Part shown: piece after piece, positions 21,514-31,554 of the stretch
How positions within the stretch are numbered: position 1 is the stretch's first letter
Layout: the number at the start of each line of letters is the position of its first letter
Source: Polychytrium aggregatum
Taxonomy: Eukaryota; Chytridiomycota; Chytridiomycetes; Polychytriales
Length of the DNA: 64,000 nt
NCBI RefSeq assembly: GCF_025602895.1
Contig: NW_026516232.1
Span: 460,598 to 524,597, forward strand
Direction: 5' to 3'
The notes under the pieces: generated by a model
The model's database searches: none
What the model was told of the DNA's origin: nothing
Seen by the model: the letters and a program-made list of their open reading frames with translations, nothing else
Position numbers and translations under genes: made by a program

Positions 21514-22405
21514 GTCCAGGCTCAGTCCATATCCAGTGCAGACTCCGTCCATATCCAGTGCAAATCACGCTCAGATCGAGTCCAGGATCAGTCCATGCCC
21601 ACATGGCCCCTGGGATAGTTGTGCATCCGCGGCGAAAGGAGCGTGATCTTTCAGCGGGCGGCCTGGCTTGGTATGGCTTGGCATGGCTTGGTATGGCTTG
21701 GTATGGCTTGGTTGGGTGTGGTAACAGAGGAGCTTGGCTGGGTGTGGTAACAGAGGAGCTTGGCTCGGAGTGGTGACAGAGCTTGGCCGGGTGTGATAGC
21801 AGAGCTTGGCACTGGCAGCAAGCGGAAACAGGTGAGGGCCTCGGGGTCACATTTCGTGGTGGAGTCAATGGGGTCGATGGGGTCGATGGGGTCAATGGAG
21901 TCAATGGGGTCGATGGGGTCAATGGAGTCAGTGGAGTCCATAGCGGGTGCATATATAAGGCTTTTGCCTTGGTGTCTCTGACTGGCCCTGGCACTGGATT
22001 GACACTGGGTTGTCGCTGAGCAATGGTACCGAGCGATGGAACTGAGCGATGGCATTGGTTGCTGGCCTTGCCAGCCAGGACATTCTACAGCCGTCGCTGC
22101 AGCCGTCGCTGCAGCCGTCACCGCAGCCGTCACCGCGACTCTCGATCCCATGGGAGGGAACCCCAACCCGCCAGAGAAACACTCTTCGGGCTTGAGCAGC
22201 CGATACCACCGGCATCGGTGCGGCCAGCCCCGCAAAGTGCCTGAGAAGGTGGCAAGCGAGACATCTTGGGTCGCGCCTGTGGCGAGCAAGGCATTCTGGG
22301 CAGGGCCAGTGGCGTGGCCGGTGGCGGGGCCAAGTGCCGAAGATTCGATGATGGAAACTGGGCGGGTTGGGACATGGGGCGAGCGGGTGAAGCGAATAGT
22401 CACGA

Positions 22406-22479
22406 GGTTTCGTGGTGTAGTTGGTTATCACGTGAGTCTAACACACTCAAGGTCTCCGGTTCGATCCCGGACGAAACCA
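22406..22479 (+). tRNA. tRNA-Val (AAC), right copy
   Basis: A 74-base complete cloverleaf, identical to the minus-strand copy at 17899-17972, inside the right arm. Confidence 0.94.
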
Positions 22480-22486
22480 TTGTTTG

Positions 22487-22560
22487 GCTCCGCTAGCTCA
22501 GTTGGTTAGAGCGTGGTGCTAATAACGCCAAGGTCACAGGTTCGATCCCTGTGCGGAGCA
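22487..22560 (+). tRNA. tRNA-Ile (AAT), right copy
   Basis: A 74-base complete cloverleaf, identical to the copy at 17818-17891, 7 bases after tRNA-Val. Confidence 0.94.
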
Positions 22561-23001
22561 TTTTTGCTGCCCACTTCGCCTGGCCCCCGTCTCTGTCTTT
22601 TCTCCGTCCATTATTCACTTTGACTCTCATTCTCACTGCGTCTCGCTGCACCCTACTGCATCCCATTGCGCCTACTCTCTGCTTGCTCGCTGCATCCTAC
22701 TGCACCCCATTCCGCTCCCGCCTCTGTCGCACGGTCTGGTCTGGGGGGGAGGGCGGTGTTGGCAATGTGCTCGCGCGGATCGTGGCTGCACACATGGATC
22801 CAAGTTTCGGGCGATGGCTCGGACGACGACGCTGCGGGGGCTCAGAGAGTCACTTGCAGAGTCACTTGCAGAGTCACTTGCAGAGTCGCTATGGCGGTGG
22901 CTGGCAAAGTCCAAGGAGCAGGAAAAAAAAGTCGACAGATGGGAAACCCATGGCAAACTCATGGCAAACAGGAGGCATCGAGCGACGAGCATCAAAAACA
23001 G

Positions 23002-23031
23002 TGACGAGAGTGGGATTCGAACCCTCGCCTC
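23002..23031 (-). pseudogene. 3' remnant of tRNA-Leu
   Basis: The last ~30 bases of tRNA-Leu (T-arm, acceptor 3' strand, discriminator A) are present on the minus strand. D-arm and anticodon arm are missing, and the upstream sequence is unrelated. This is the truncated end of the inverted duplication. Confidence 0.85.
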
Positions 23032-23056
23032 GGTGTCGCCAAAACCAAAAGTAAAA

Positions 23057-23128
23057 TGAACCGACCGGGATTCGAACCCGGGACGCAAGCTTGGAAGGCT
23101 GGCATGCTAACCACTACACCATCGGTCC
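23057..23128 (-). tRNA. tRNA-Gly (TCC)
   Basis: A 72-base minus-strand cloverleaf with acceptor GGACCGA/TCGGTTC, anticodon loop CTTCCAA, and T-arm CCGGGTTCGAATCCCGG. The anticodon stem has one mismatch (CCAGC/GCTTG). Confidence 0.9.
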
Positions 23129-24046
23129 GTAGCAAATTGGCTTCAAATACGGTATATGAACTTTTTCAGAATTCAAATCTCATATTTTTCTTTTCACACC
23201 TCCACGCCTCCCCTGCCTCGTATACAGTGCTCGTTGTACTCGTTCTATGAACCTATCATCTCCTCTCTTCTCTCCATTATCATCCATCCATCCATCCATC
23301 AATGTTATTCATTATCGGTATCCACACCACTATTTTTCCTTTGATTGCATTTTCATCAGATATATTGGATAATTCACACAGGATCCCTATTGTAAAGGCG
23401 AATACTCCCAAAAGCTGTTGCGCTATACTTATTTTTGGATATCTTCTCCCCTTTCCCACGTTTGTCTCACTTGCCATCTCAGAGTACTCCCCCTGTTTCT
23501 ACATTTGCATTGGCTTTGCCCAATACTTGCCGGGCTTCTGTATATCGTCCGTACTTCCTGGTCCGAGTGAGTTTCGCACGACCAACTTGTAGTTGTTGAA
23601 TGCACCATTTTGCTTTTCCATTCTCTATTCCATCTTCATCCGACCCACACGAGCTTGGCATCTTCATCCACCAGCGTGTTTCTCTCCAATGTCGATCTGT
23701 CAATATGCGCTGTTTATCATAATGAATACGATTGATATATTCACTCACATTATTATTCCCTGTCCTTCTTCGCCCCCATCGTCCTTCCATCGCCTCCTAT
23801 GCTGTGTCTGTCCCCATTCTCGCCATCCTTCCGCCCTCGTTTTGGCCCTGTCACGGCGTCCAGGTGCGCTGCTATGCACGTGACTCTGCGCCACACCCGT
23901 CTCGGCGTCGGTCGCTCGCTGGGTGGTGGCTCGCGGCCCAGCGCGTCCCGTTTCAAAGCGTGGCGATTGCGCATTGGGTTTAGTCTTCCTTTTCCGCTAC
24001 TAGGCCTAAATCTCCAAGCAACGGCTTCAGCGTAACTCCCAGCAAC
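23129..24046. other. Intergenic region upstream of RPS6
   Basis: About 900 bases without a supported gene. A short CATC array lies at about 23283-23300. The stretch nearest RPS6 is C/T-rich, as expected for a ribosomal protein promoter. Confidence 0.4.
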
Positions 24047-25742
24047 ATGAAGGTGAATATCATCTCCATCCATCCATCCATCCATCCATCCATCCATCCA
24101 TCCATCCATCCATCCATCTATCCATCCATCTATCCATCCATCCATCCATCCATCCATCCGCCCATCCGCCCGTTCATCTGCCTCAACGCTTGAGCGGCGA
24201 TATATCCCAATTCCTGGCCGGTCGCTCGCCCGGGTTTTCGGTCCTCGCACAGCCATATCGGAGAATCGATTATCGAGTTTTTGGAAATCAAAATCAGCGG
24301 AACAACCCTGCATGTCTGGACGAGTAGTTGAAGCGGCAGTGAAGCGGATCCGCGACCATACCGGATACTGGCTGCATGACTGCATGGAAAATGCTCGAGT
24401 CGATCATCAGCGGTGCTCTCAATGCAAGATGTATGGGTTTCTCCGACAAATGAACTTGTCCACTTTGCTCGACATTGTGTCTCTGGATCCACCATCGATC
24501 AGGCCTCGCCTGCTGTCCGATTCAACCTCCGGATCTTCTGAATTGCGCTGTGGCGTGACCGCTATCCGATCCACCCAAGTCTTGATCTGGACAGACATCC
24601 CTTACTCTGCCTTTGCCGATTCTATCCTCTCGTTGACACGGTGCTTCGATCATCCTTTTCACCCTGCCCCACCCTCATCCGCTTTGTGCAGTTGAACATT
24701 GCCTACCCCGCCACTGGCGCCCAGAAGATGGTCGAAATCGACGATGAGCGTCGCCTGTAAGTTGTCTCCTGGCTCGGATGGCACTGGGTGAATCTGACGG
24801 CGTTCCTGGAGCATCTCAGGGATTCAACAGCGACGAAATCGGCGTCCACACACTTTCGGGCTGTTTCGGCACCATCGAGCATATAACTGACCTGCTCATT
24901 CGGTTTCACTTGTGCCGTAACTAGCCGTATCTTCTACGACAAGCGCATCTCCACCGATGTCGCCGTTGATGCTCTCGGAGATGAGTTCAAGGGATACGTC
25001 ATGAAGATCGCCGGTGGCAACGACAAGCAGGGCTTCCCCATGAAGCAGGGTGTCCTCGTCAACCACCGTGTCCGCCTCCTGCTCGCCAAGGGCCACTCTT
25101 GCTACCGCCCCCGCCGCACTGGCGAGCGCAAGAGAAAGTCCGTCCGTGGCTGCATTGTGGGTCCCGACATGTCCGCCCTCTCCCTCATCGTCGTCAAGCA
25201 GGGTGAGAACGATATCCCCGGCCTCACCGACAAGCAGGTCCCCAAGCGCCTTGGCCCCAAGCGTGCCTCCAAGATCCGCAAGATGTTTGTGCGTATCGAT
25301 TGACTAGGCTGCCAAGCTCTGTAGTGGCCATGAGAATCTGGATTGTTTTTCGGGCTTTGTTGGCTTTTTTATATGCGTGATATGCCGGTGGGATCGTCCT
25401 TCGTGCCCATACTAACGCAGATCATTCGTCATGGGCTTCCAGAACCTCACCAAGGACGACGATGTCCGCAAGTACGTCATCCGCCGTGAGGTTCCTTCCA
25501 AGAAGGAGGGCAAGCCCGCCACCTCCAAGGCCCCCAAGATCCAGCGTCTTGTCACCCCCGTCACCCTCCAGCGCAAGCGCAGCCGCGTTGCTGCCAAGAA
25601 GAGACAGGCTGAGGCCGTTAAGGAGCAGGCTGCTGACTACGCCAAGATCCTCGCTCAGCGCATCAAGGAGAAGAAGGAGAAGCGCCACGAGGCTCACCTG
25701 AAGAGACGTCTCTCTTCCATGCGCAACTCTGCTTCTGCTTAA
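24047..25742 (+). CDS. RPS6: 40S ribosomal protein S6 (eS6)
   Basis: Four exons, 24047-24052, 24692-24756, 24925-25288 and 25443-25742, give 244 residues, the normal size for the family. Introns are 639, 168 and 154 bases; phases 0, 2 and 0 agree. Exon 1 is only ATG AAG. Joining it to exon 2 gives [20 protein letters not shown], the conserved eS6 start. The second junction gives [11 protein letters not shown] and the third gives [16 protein letters not shown]. The C-terminus has [13 protein letters not shown], matching the RRLSS site phosphorylated by TOR/S6K-pathway kinases in other eukaryotes. eS6 binds rRNA in the small subunit head/body region. A branch-point-like ACTAAC lies 30 bases before the last acceptor. 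The large first intron carries a CATC microsatellite. Confidence 0.97.
24065..24165. repeat. (CATC)n array in RPS6 intron 1
   Basis: More than 20 copies of catc/ccat with two catcta variants, starting a few bases after the donor of RPS6 intron 1. Confidence 0.93.
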
Positions 25743-25769
25743 GCGCCACGAGTCTGGATTCTTTCGGTC

Positions 25770-25775
25770 AATAAA
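25770..25775 (+). terminator. Poly(A) signal of RPS6
   Basis: AATAAA, 28 bases after the RPS6 stop codon. Confidence 0.6.
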
Positions 25776-26606
25776 TCATTGGGAGTTATTCCTGGCTGTA
25801 TGGTGGGGCATACAATACACTGCACTACATCTGTAGACTCGGTGTCTGGCTGTGGGTGTGGGTGTGGGTCTGGCTGTGGGTGTGGGTGTGGACAGCGATA
25901 TGCGCTTCACTATCAATTGTATGTGCCTCGTTGAAGGAATGGGCTCAATTTAGCCGAGACATCCAGGGGAGTAACCATCAGCAGCTCTGCAAGAATTGTG
26001 ATTGGGTCGTTTATTCCGCACTCAAGAAACGGGACACCCTGACTGAGTCAGCGTTGCTTTTTTTCTGGTCATGAGCACACGTCCATCGTCCATCGTCCAT
26101 CGTCCATCGTCCATCGTCCATCGTCCATCGTGACCTGAGAAGGTCGAGTATCCTGATATCGAGAAAGCCACACCTTGTCCGGAGCTGTACAGAGGGTCGA
26201 ATGCCTGCACAGCGGGTCGAATGCCCGTACTGCTCATGCGGTGATGACCAGCTGGTATTGATGTTGCAATGCGGGAGATTGACCGGATGCATTCAAAAAG
26301 TTGCTTCCTAAACCAACCATAAACAATCGACTGCCAACCAAGACAGGAAACAATCCCATGGCCTGCCTGCCTACCGAGTCCAGCAGACAATAAGCAGATT
26401 TCAAGCATCCGATGCGAGAAAAATGGACAGCACATTTTTTTCTGAACATGTTATATTCCTAAGCTCAGTACTGCACATTGAAGCAGCAGAAACAGAAACA
26501 GGTGCGTCACACTTCCCCTTTGACTAATGACAGTATACATATGGTTATTGCTGATATTTCGGGCTCCAGGACACCTTCAAGCCAACAGACGCTGCCGGCT
26601 GTCGGT
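25776..26606. other. Intergenic region between convergent genes
   Basis: About 830 bases. It contains gtgtgg-type repeats (25850-25895) and a 7-base array (26082-26130, listed). No gene seen. Confidence 0.45.
26082..26130. repeat. 7-base array (catcgtc)
   Basis: Seven perfect copies of catcgtc. Confidence 0.92.
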
Positions 26607-28307
26607 CTAGTGCTCGCAAAGTGAAACGTATTCATAGTCGCGGTCCCTGTTGGCTGCCTTGCGCTCGTCCATGACCTTCTCGCTGTGGGCATAGGCATCC
26701 TGCATCGACATATCGCAGTCGAGGTAGTACTGGATGCGATCGATACACAGCTCGGGCAGTCTTGGGCGGAGTAGTCTGTAGAGCGCATGGCGGAGCCACG
26801 ATCGCTGCTGGGGAGGAACCTGCCGGGTGGAGATGATGTGGTTCCGGGGGTGGATGAGGAAGAAGCACAGGACCTTGCGGAAGCCTGGCTTGGTCTTGTC
26901 GGCAAGCTCAAATGGCTGCACCTGGTGGTGCAGGAAGTTTGGGAACGTGGCGCATCGACCAGGCAAAGCCGTGAGCTGGCCCTGCTCCATCAAGGCCTCG
27001 GTGTCGTTTTCGACGTCAAAGACCTCGAGAATGCCGCGGTGGTCGCCCTGGTCGTACTCAAAGGCCATGGAATCGAACGCGTGGCGGAAGCGCAGGACAG
27101 AGTCGGTGATGTTCTCCATGTCGTAGTAGTAGATGCCTGTGGCGGCGATGGCCTCGTTCTCCATTCCCTCCATGTGCCAGCTGCCGCCGTCATAGCGCGG
27201 ATTCTCGGGCGTGAGGTGGATCGTGGCCAACTTGACGATGGCCTGCACGGATCGGGCGCGGAATCTGGCGGGACTGGGAACGTCGGGCTCAAACTTCTCG
27301 GGCAGCTGGGGAACGTGGAGCTCGCGAGTGTCTTCGAGGGCGTACATCCAGTCCCACTTCTCATCGCCATCTTCGCCATCGTCATCGTTGCTGTGGCCAT
27401 GATCGGTGGTGGGCTGGCCGTCGTCGCCGACACGAGCGGCCTCAACGGCTTGCGCTTTGCGGAGCTGCTGGCGATGCTCCTTCCACATGTGGCGGCGCCA
27501 GTCGTAGAGGTCGTGGTCAAACAGCTTACCATAGTCGACGTCGATGCGGTTGCGAGGCGACGAGTTGAGAGAGTCAACCGTGAGCTCGAACATGGGCAGC
27601 ATGGCCTCAAAGATGCGCTCGATATCGCCATAGAGAGCCTTGTGGAGCTCGGGATGGAGGTTGTTGATGTAGGACGCGATGGAGACGTGGCCGTCGGCAT
27701 CGATCTCAAACTCGGCGGGCAGCCACTGATACTTGGCCGAGATGTCTCGGCGAGTGTCGGGTGTGCCTTGCCAGTGAATGGTCTCGGTGCCGGTCAGGGC
27801 CTGCGGGTTTTTGGAGAAGCGGGACTTGCCAAAGGTAAGGCAGTGGGGCGACGGATGGACCAGATCCAGCACAATGCCCTTGGAGCCGGGATGCCAGCGG
27901 CCCTCGACCAGGGCTTCCTGCTCCAGAGGTGCGGCATGCTCGAGGAGCCGCTGGCGCAGCTCTGGACTGATCGAGAGATCCGAAATGTAGACGCCGTGGG
28001 CAGGGATGGGCGAGACGTTGGGCCACTCCTTGGATTGGATAAAGTCTCGCGCATAGCAGGCAAGCTCCTGGAGGAGCAACCCGAAGGCCGCCTCGCCGAG
28101 GCCGGACTCTTGCCGCCACTTTTGCTGGATCTCTGGATCTTTGAGCTTTGCCCACCACTGCGGCTTGTCGAGGATGGCATTCATCACTCCGAGGTACTGG
28201 CGCTCGATGGCCGTGATGGGGTCGAGTTCCTTGTATCGCCAGTTGACACTGGTCTCGGGCGAAGGATCGAGGGGCATCCAGAACTCTTGGGGATTCGGGC
28301 AGCTCAT
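26607..28307 (-). CDS. DUF4246-family protein, possible Fe(II)/2OG-type oxygenase
   Basis: A single-exon reading frame. I start it at the ATG at 28307 (566 residues) because the family-like sequence begins soon after (FWMPLDPSPETSVNWRYKEL); a frame extending to 28430 would add 41 low-complexity residues. The protein is globular throughout. The region around YDGGSWHMEGMENEAI, later GRCATFPNFLHHQVQPFEL and then PGFRKVLCFFLIHP has the H-x-E ... H ... R order seen in Fe(II)/2-oxoglutarate oxygenases, so a metal centre with His and Glu is plausible. DUF4246 proteins are common in fungi and have no settled substrate that I know of. An acidic/Asp-Gly stretch (NDDDGEDGDE) lies mid-protein. The family call is fairly sure and the enzyme role is inference. 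Confidence 0.82.
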   Translation of the reverse strand: MSCPNPQEFWMPLDPSPETSVNWRYKELDPITAIERQYLGVMNAILDKPQWWAKLKDPEIQQKWRQESGLGEAAFGLLLQELACYARDFIQSKEWPNVSPIPAHGVYISDLSISPELRQRLLEHAAPLEQEALVEGRWHPGSKGIVLDLVHPSPHCLTFGKSRFSKNPQALTGTETIHWQGTPDTRRDISAKYQWLPAEFEIDADGHVSIASYINNLHPELHKALYGDIERIFEAMLPMFELTVDSLNSSPRNRIDVDYGKLFDHDLYDWRRHMWKEHRQQLRKAQAVEAARVGDDGQPTTDHGHSNDDDGEDGDEKWDWMYALEDTRELHVPQLPEKFEPDVPSPARFRARSVQAIVKLATIHLTPENPRYDGGSWHMEGMENEAIAATGIYYYDMENITDSVLRFRHAFDSMAFEYDQGDHRGILEVFDVENDTEALMEQGQLTALPGRCATFPNFLHHQVQPFELADKTKPGFRKVLCFFLIHPRNHIISTRQVPPQQRSWLRHALYRLLRPRLPELCIDRIQYYLDCDMSMQDAYAHSEKVMDERKAANRDRDYEYVSLCEH

Positions 28308-28708
28308 GGCGGAGGCGAGCGTTGGGCAGGTGGGTTTGAAGAGGGCAGGTGGGTTCGGGAGGCGATGGGCTCGGGTGATGGAGGACGATGGCCATTTGTA
28401 TGGCGGGTGGTGCTTTGGGCGCAGTCCCATGCCCGGTCAGCAGGCACAACCCATGGGCCCTGTTTGGGCCACGAGACCATCCATCAAGGGGTGTCTCCTC
28501 AGAAATCGCAGCACTGTGGCGCTGATATCGATGGTGTGGCGGGTGGACAGTGTGGATGGTAAACGAGGCTGTATTCCGTTCAAAGCCAGCGATGAGCACA
28601 GGGTGCCTCTCGTTTCATTTTGCGAGCATTGCGGTTATCTTTGCCATCGTCACAGCAACATATTCCACAAGCCACGAAAGCGATATTGCCCTCGCCCTCT
28701 ACTGGCTC
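28308..28708. other. Short intergenic region
   Basis: About 400 bases between two minus-strand genes. The part next to 28430 would serve as the leader of the DUF4246 gene. Nothing else seen. Confidence 0.45.
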
Positions 28709-29455
28709 CTACTGGAGTAGCCAGGGATTTGAGTCAATATCGCAACCCTTGCCGTCGAACCCGGCGGTCTCGGTGAGGCCGTCGATGTCGACGTTAAGGC
28801 GCCAGCAGTAATGTCCGCTCAGGGCGGTAGTTGCGTCCAGTGGGGTGAGCGCGTTTACCGAGCCGGACGGATAAAACTGCAGTGATCCCAGAGTCAGCGG
28901 GACGGCCGGCACAGTTCTAGCGAAGATATCGGATGCACCCGGGGTGTCGATCGAATGCGCCATCACACGGTTGATTCGGGCCAGACGTGGCGAGCTTGTG
29001 TTCAGGTTCTCGGGAGCCTGGAATGCCCATTTGATGGGATAGAAGGTGTTGTACGAAAACACGGGCACTGCCGTAGAGTTGGGATATGTGAGAACAAAGA
29101 TGCGCTGGATCAGTTTCCACTCCTTGGTGGCCAGAGCCTCGGAGCAGAGTCGAGTTGACAGGGTTGTTGGCGCTTGAGTAGAGGCAGGGGGATACGCTGC
29201 CGCGGTTGTTCCTCGCTTGACCAGATTGACCGTCAGGGCCGCCGTCTGCATGGGAACCGGATTGGTCAGGGTTATCGGCGCAGGAGCGGTCGAGGAGCTC
29301 GTCGAGGCGAGGCCGGCTGAGACAGCTGAGGTTTTGATGCTGCTGGTGGCAGTCGAGCTCGGAGGTGATTCCAAGGGCACGGCATGGGAGTCCCATGTAA
29401 GCACCAGGAGCCCAAAGAGAGCGGCGATTGTTTTGGCTGACGAATCCTGGAGCAT
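28709..29455 (-). CDS. Secreted protein of unknown function
   Basis: A single exon of 248 residues from the ATG at 29455. The frame stays open upstream, but the first residues at this ATG form a clear signal peptide (AKTIAALFGLLVLTWDSHA), which decides the start. A Ser/Thr/Ala-rich linker (residues ~25-85) follows and suggests O-glycosylation, then a globular C-terminal half with LCSEALATKEWKLIQRIFVL and a last block containing HYCWRLNVDIDGL and GFDGKGCDID. The three cysteines are spread widely. I do not recognise the family. It lies next to the cysteine-rich secreted protein, on the same strand. Confidence 0.68.
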   Translation of the reverse strand: MLQDSSAKTIAALFGLLVLTWDSHAVPLESPPSSTATSSIKTSAVSAGLASTSSSTAPAPITLTNPVPMQTAALTVNLVKRGTTAAAYPPASTQAPTTLSTRLCSEALATKEWKLIQRIFVLTYPNSTAVPVFSYNTFYPIKWAFQAPENLNTSSPRLARINRVMAHSIDTPGASDIFARTVPAVPLTLGSLQFYPSGSVNALTPLDATTALSGHYCWRLNVDIDGLTETAGFDGKGCDIDSNPWLLQ

Positions 29456-30432
29456 GGCGCTGGAGTGGGTTGTTGTTGATAGTATGGTTGGTGATGTGGG
29501 TGTGGGATAGGGACAAGCGAGTGTCCGAGTGATGTACGGAGAGGCAGGAGGCGATGTCGGTGGGGCCGATGGCAGGAGCAGCGATATCGAGAGGCTTGAC
29601 TCAAGGTGGGCGAGCGCAAATTCAGACAGTCCTTCGATCTTTCGCCCTTTTGACGATGGCGCGAGGCCGGGAACGACAATGGCGCCCAGTTGAATGCGCG
29701 GAAATGGCGGCATCGAGCTTGGGCGGGAAAGTCGATGCGCCAAAGCGAACAGGCCGCCCGAGCGAAGCGGGATATCCATTTCCGAGCCAAGATCATGACT
29801 GTGTCTGAATGTGAACACAGGCCCATATACCATGATTAAAGGGAGTGCGGAAGCGGCCGACATTCCTGTTGCCTTTGGGAGTACCTCGTGCAAGCATGGG
29901 AGGGGATGGAGCACACATCGAACTTATGGAGACTCGGTTGGCACGATGGTTGATGTGGAGAGTACTCAGAGACACAGTGTTCCGTTTCGTTCAGAACATG
30001 CGACGCAACTCGTTCAGAACAATACAAGGCAAAGGTGACCCTGAGTGTTCACCACGTATACTGTCTTCGGTACAGCGGCTCAGCCTGAGTCTGGTGGTGC
30101 TCAAGTACGAGGAGATGCTGGGACTGTGGGCTGGGACTGTGGGCCGGGACTGTGGGCCGGGACTGTGGGCTGGACATACACCTCTTCCCTCTCATGCTGC
30201 CACGAGACACTCCCAAAGGCAACCACAATACCTGTCGCTTGCACGCTCCACATGGTCGCGGTGGATGTGTGTGTATTCATAATCCAGAAACAAGCCATCA
30301 TCCGCGCTCAGAAACAGGGTATCCCGTTTCGTCTTGGGTGTGCTATCAATTAAGCTTCCTTTGCTCCACAAGGCCCATATCAAACTATTCATTACTACTC
30401 AGCCGCTCGATTTCAGAGTGTCAATTCCCGGC
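29456..30432. other. Intergenic region with inverted-repeat arm
   Basis: About 1 kb. It includes the left arm of a 0.3-kb inverted repeat (30017-30337). The remainder is promoter for 28709-29455 and 3' flank of 30433-31554. Confidence 0.45.
30017..30337 (+). repeat. Left arm of 0.3-kb inverted repeat
   Basis: These 321 bases match the reverse complement of 32422-32729 with only a few substitutions. The 13-base length difference equals one unit of an internal gggactgtgggcc tandem array (four copies here, three in the other arm). The arms flank the cysteine-rich gene. Confidence 0.9.
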
Positions 30433-31554
30433 CTAAGGCTTGGTGGGCTTGGGGCCCACGTTGGGAGACTTGGCCTTGCATCGCTTGATGGAGGGCTTGT
30501 CGTCGGGAGTGGGGTAGTCGTAGGGAGGTTTGTTGGCGGGCGACTTGCCGCACTGGCCGTTGTTGCAAACGAGATCGGTGCCATCGAAAAGAACACCGCA
30601 GTCGCTATCGACAGCGCAGGCAGCACCAGCACAGTGTCCGGCCCAGTTGCATGTGTCATGAGGGTATGCCCCGGTAGTATCCATGGCGCACTTGCCCGCC
30701 GAACAAACGAGCTCGGTGCCATTTGCAAGACGGCCGCAGTCGTTGTCGGTTGAGCAGCCGGCACCTGCGCAGTGACCTTTCCAGTTGCAGGTGATGTAGC
30801 CAGGAGCGGGCACTTTGGCGCACTTGTTGCTGACACAAACCAGGGGCGAACCATCGGCCAGGTCCCCACAGTCGTCGTCGACTTTGCAGTCAGCTCCTTC
30901 GCAATGGCCGCGCCAGTTGCAGGGTGCCGACGCCGAGGCAGCACATTGCCCACTCGCACAAACCAACTCGGTGCCATTGAGCAGGCGGCCACAGTCGTCA
31001 TCCACCTTGCAGGCGCTACCCACACAATGGCCGCGCCAGTTGCACTTGGACGGAGAAGGCGGAGGCTTGGTGGTATCGACGGCACACTTGCTGCCCACAC
31101 AGACGAGTTCCTTCCCGTTGGACTGGCCGCAGTCGTCGTCAATCAAGCAGGAATCGCCGACACAATGGCCGGGCCAGCTGCACGCCACCGTGGGAGTATA
31201 GTCGCCGTACGAAGGGGGGTACGAACAGTTGCCCTTGAAGCACTCGAGCTCGTCGCCACCGACGGCACCACAGTCGTTGTCGGTATAGCATGCAGCACCG
31301 AGACAGTGGCCCTGCCAGTTGCACTTGGGATGGTACGTGCCGTCGGTACTGGCAGCACACTGGCCTGCGGTGCATACGAGGGCTCCTTGGCAATCGTTGT
31401 AGGTGGTGCAGTTGTGACCGGCACCGTAGACGGGACTGGGCGTATAGGTCTTTTGGTAGGCACTTCCGGAACCGGATCCCTGGGCATAAGCTTGTTGCAT
31501 CGTCAGCAAACCGGCAAAGGCGGCAGGAAGGATACCGAAGCGGGAGACGAGCAT
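30433..31554 (-). CDS. Secreted protein with six six-cysteine repeats
   Basis: A single exon of 373 residues. The start is taken at the ATG at 31554 because it opens a signal peptide (FGILPAAFAGLLTMQQAYA); an upstream in-frame stretch of 115 residues runs through simple repeats and is unlikely to be coding. After one half-repeat (HNCTTYNDCQGALVC) come six repeats of about 40 residues, each with the pattern C-x-W-x-G-H-C-x4-C-x5-D-C-G, then L-x-C and x-G-x-C. Examples begin CNWQGHC, CSWPGHC, CNWRGHC (twice), CNWKGHC and CNWAGHC. Six cysteines per module suggest three disulphides each. The repeats recall Dickkopf- or EGF-like cysteine modules and may bind a surface ligand such as a glycan. The C-terminal tail is Lys/Pro-rich. 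The function is unknown. Confidence 0.8.
   Translation of the reverse strand: MLVSRFGILPAAFAGLLTMQQAYAQGSGSGSAYQKTYTPSPVYGAGHNCTTYNDCQGALVCTAGQCAASTDGTYHPKCNWQGHCLGAACYTDNDCGAVGGDELECFKGNCSYPPSYGDYTPTVACSWPGHCVGDSCLIDDDCGQSNGKELVCVGSKCAVDTTKPPPSPSKCNWRGHCVGSACKVDDDCGRLLNGTELVCASGQCAASASAPCNWRGHCEGADCKVDDDCGDLADGSPLVCVSNKCAKVPAPGYITCNWKGHCAGAGCSTDNDCGRLANGTELVCSAGKCAMDTTGAYPHDTCNWAGHCAGAACAVDSDCGVLFDGTDLVCNNGQCGKSPANKPPYDYPTPDDKPSIKRCKAKSPNVGPKPTKP

Larger units (their letters stand above)
21514..23031 (-). repeat. Right arm of 1.5-kb inverted duplication
   Basis: The reverse complement of 17337-18888, 1518 bases long. It differs mainly by unit loss or gain in the 12-base and 9-base arrays and by removal of a gcagtgagac-type duplication. 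The outer end cuts a tRNA-Leu sequence, leaving only its 3' part. Confidence 0.93.

Noticed and set aside
26787-28562. 591-codon plus-strand ORF opposite the DUF4246 gene
   Set aside because: It is the antisense shadow of a GC-rich coding exon. The minus strand has the family-like protein.
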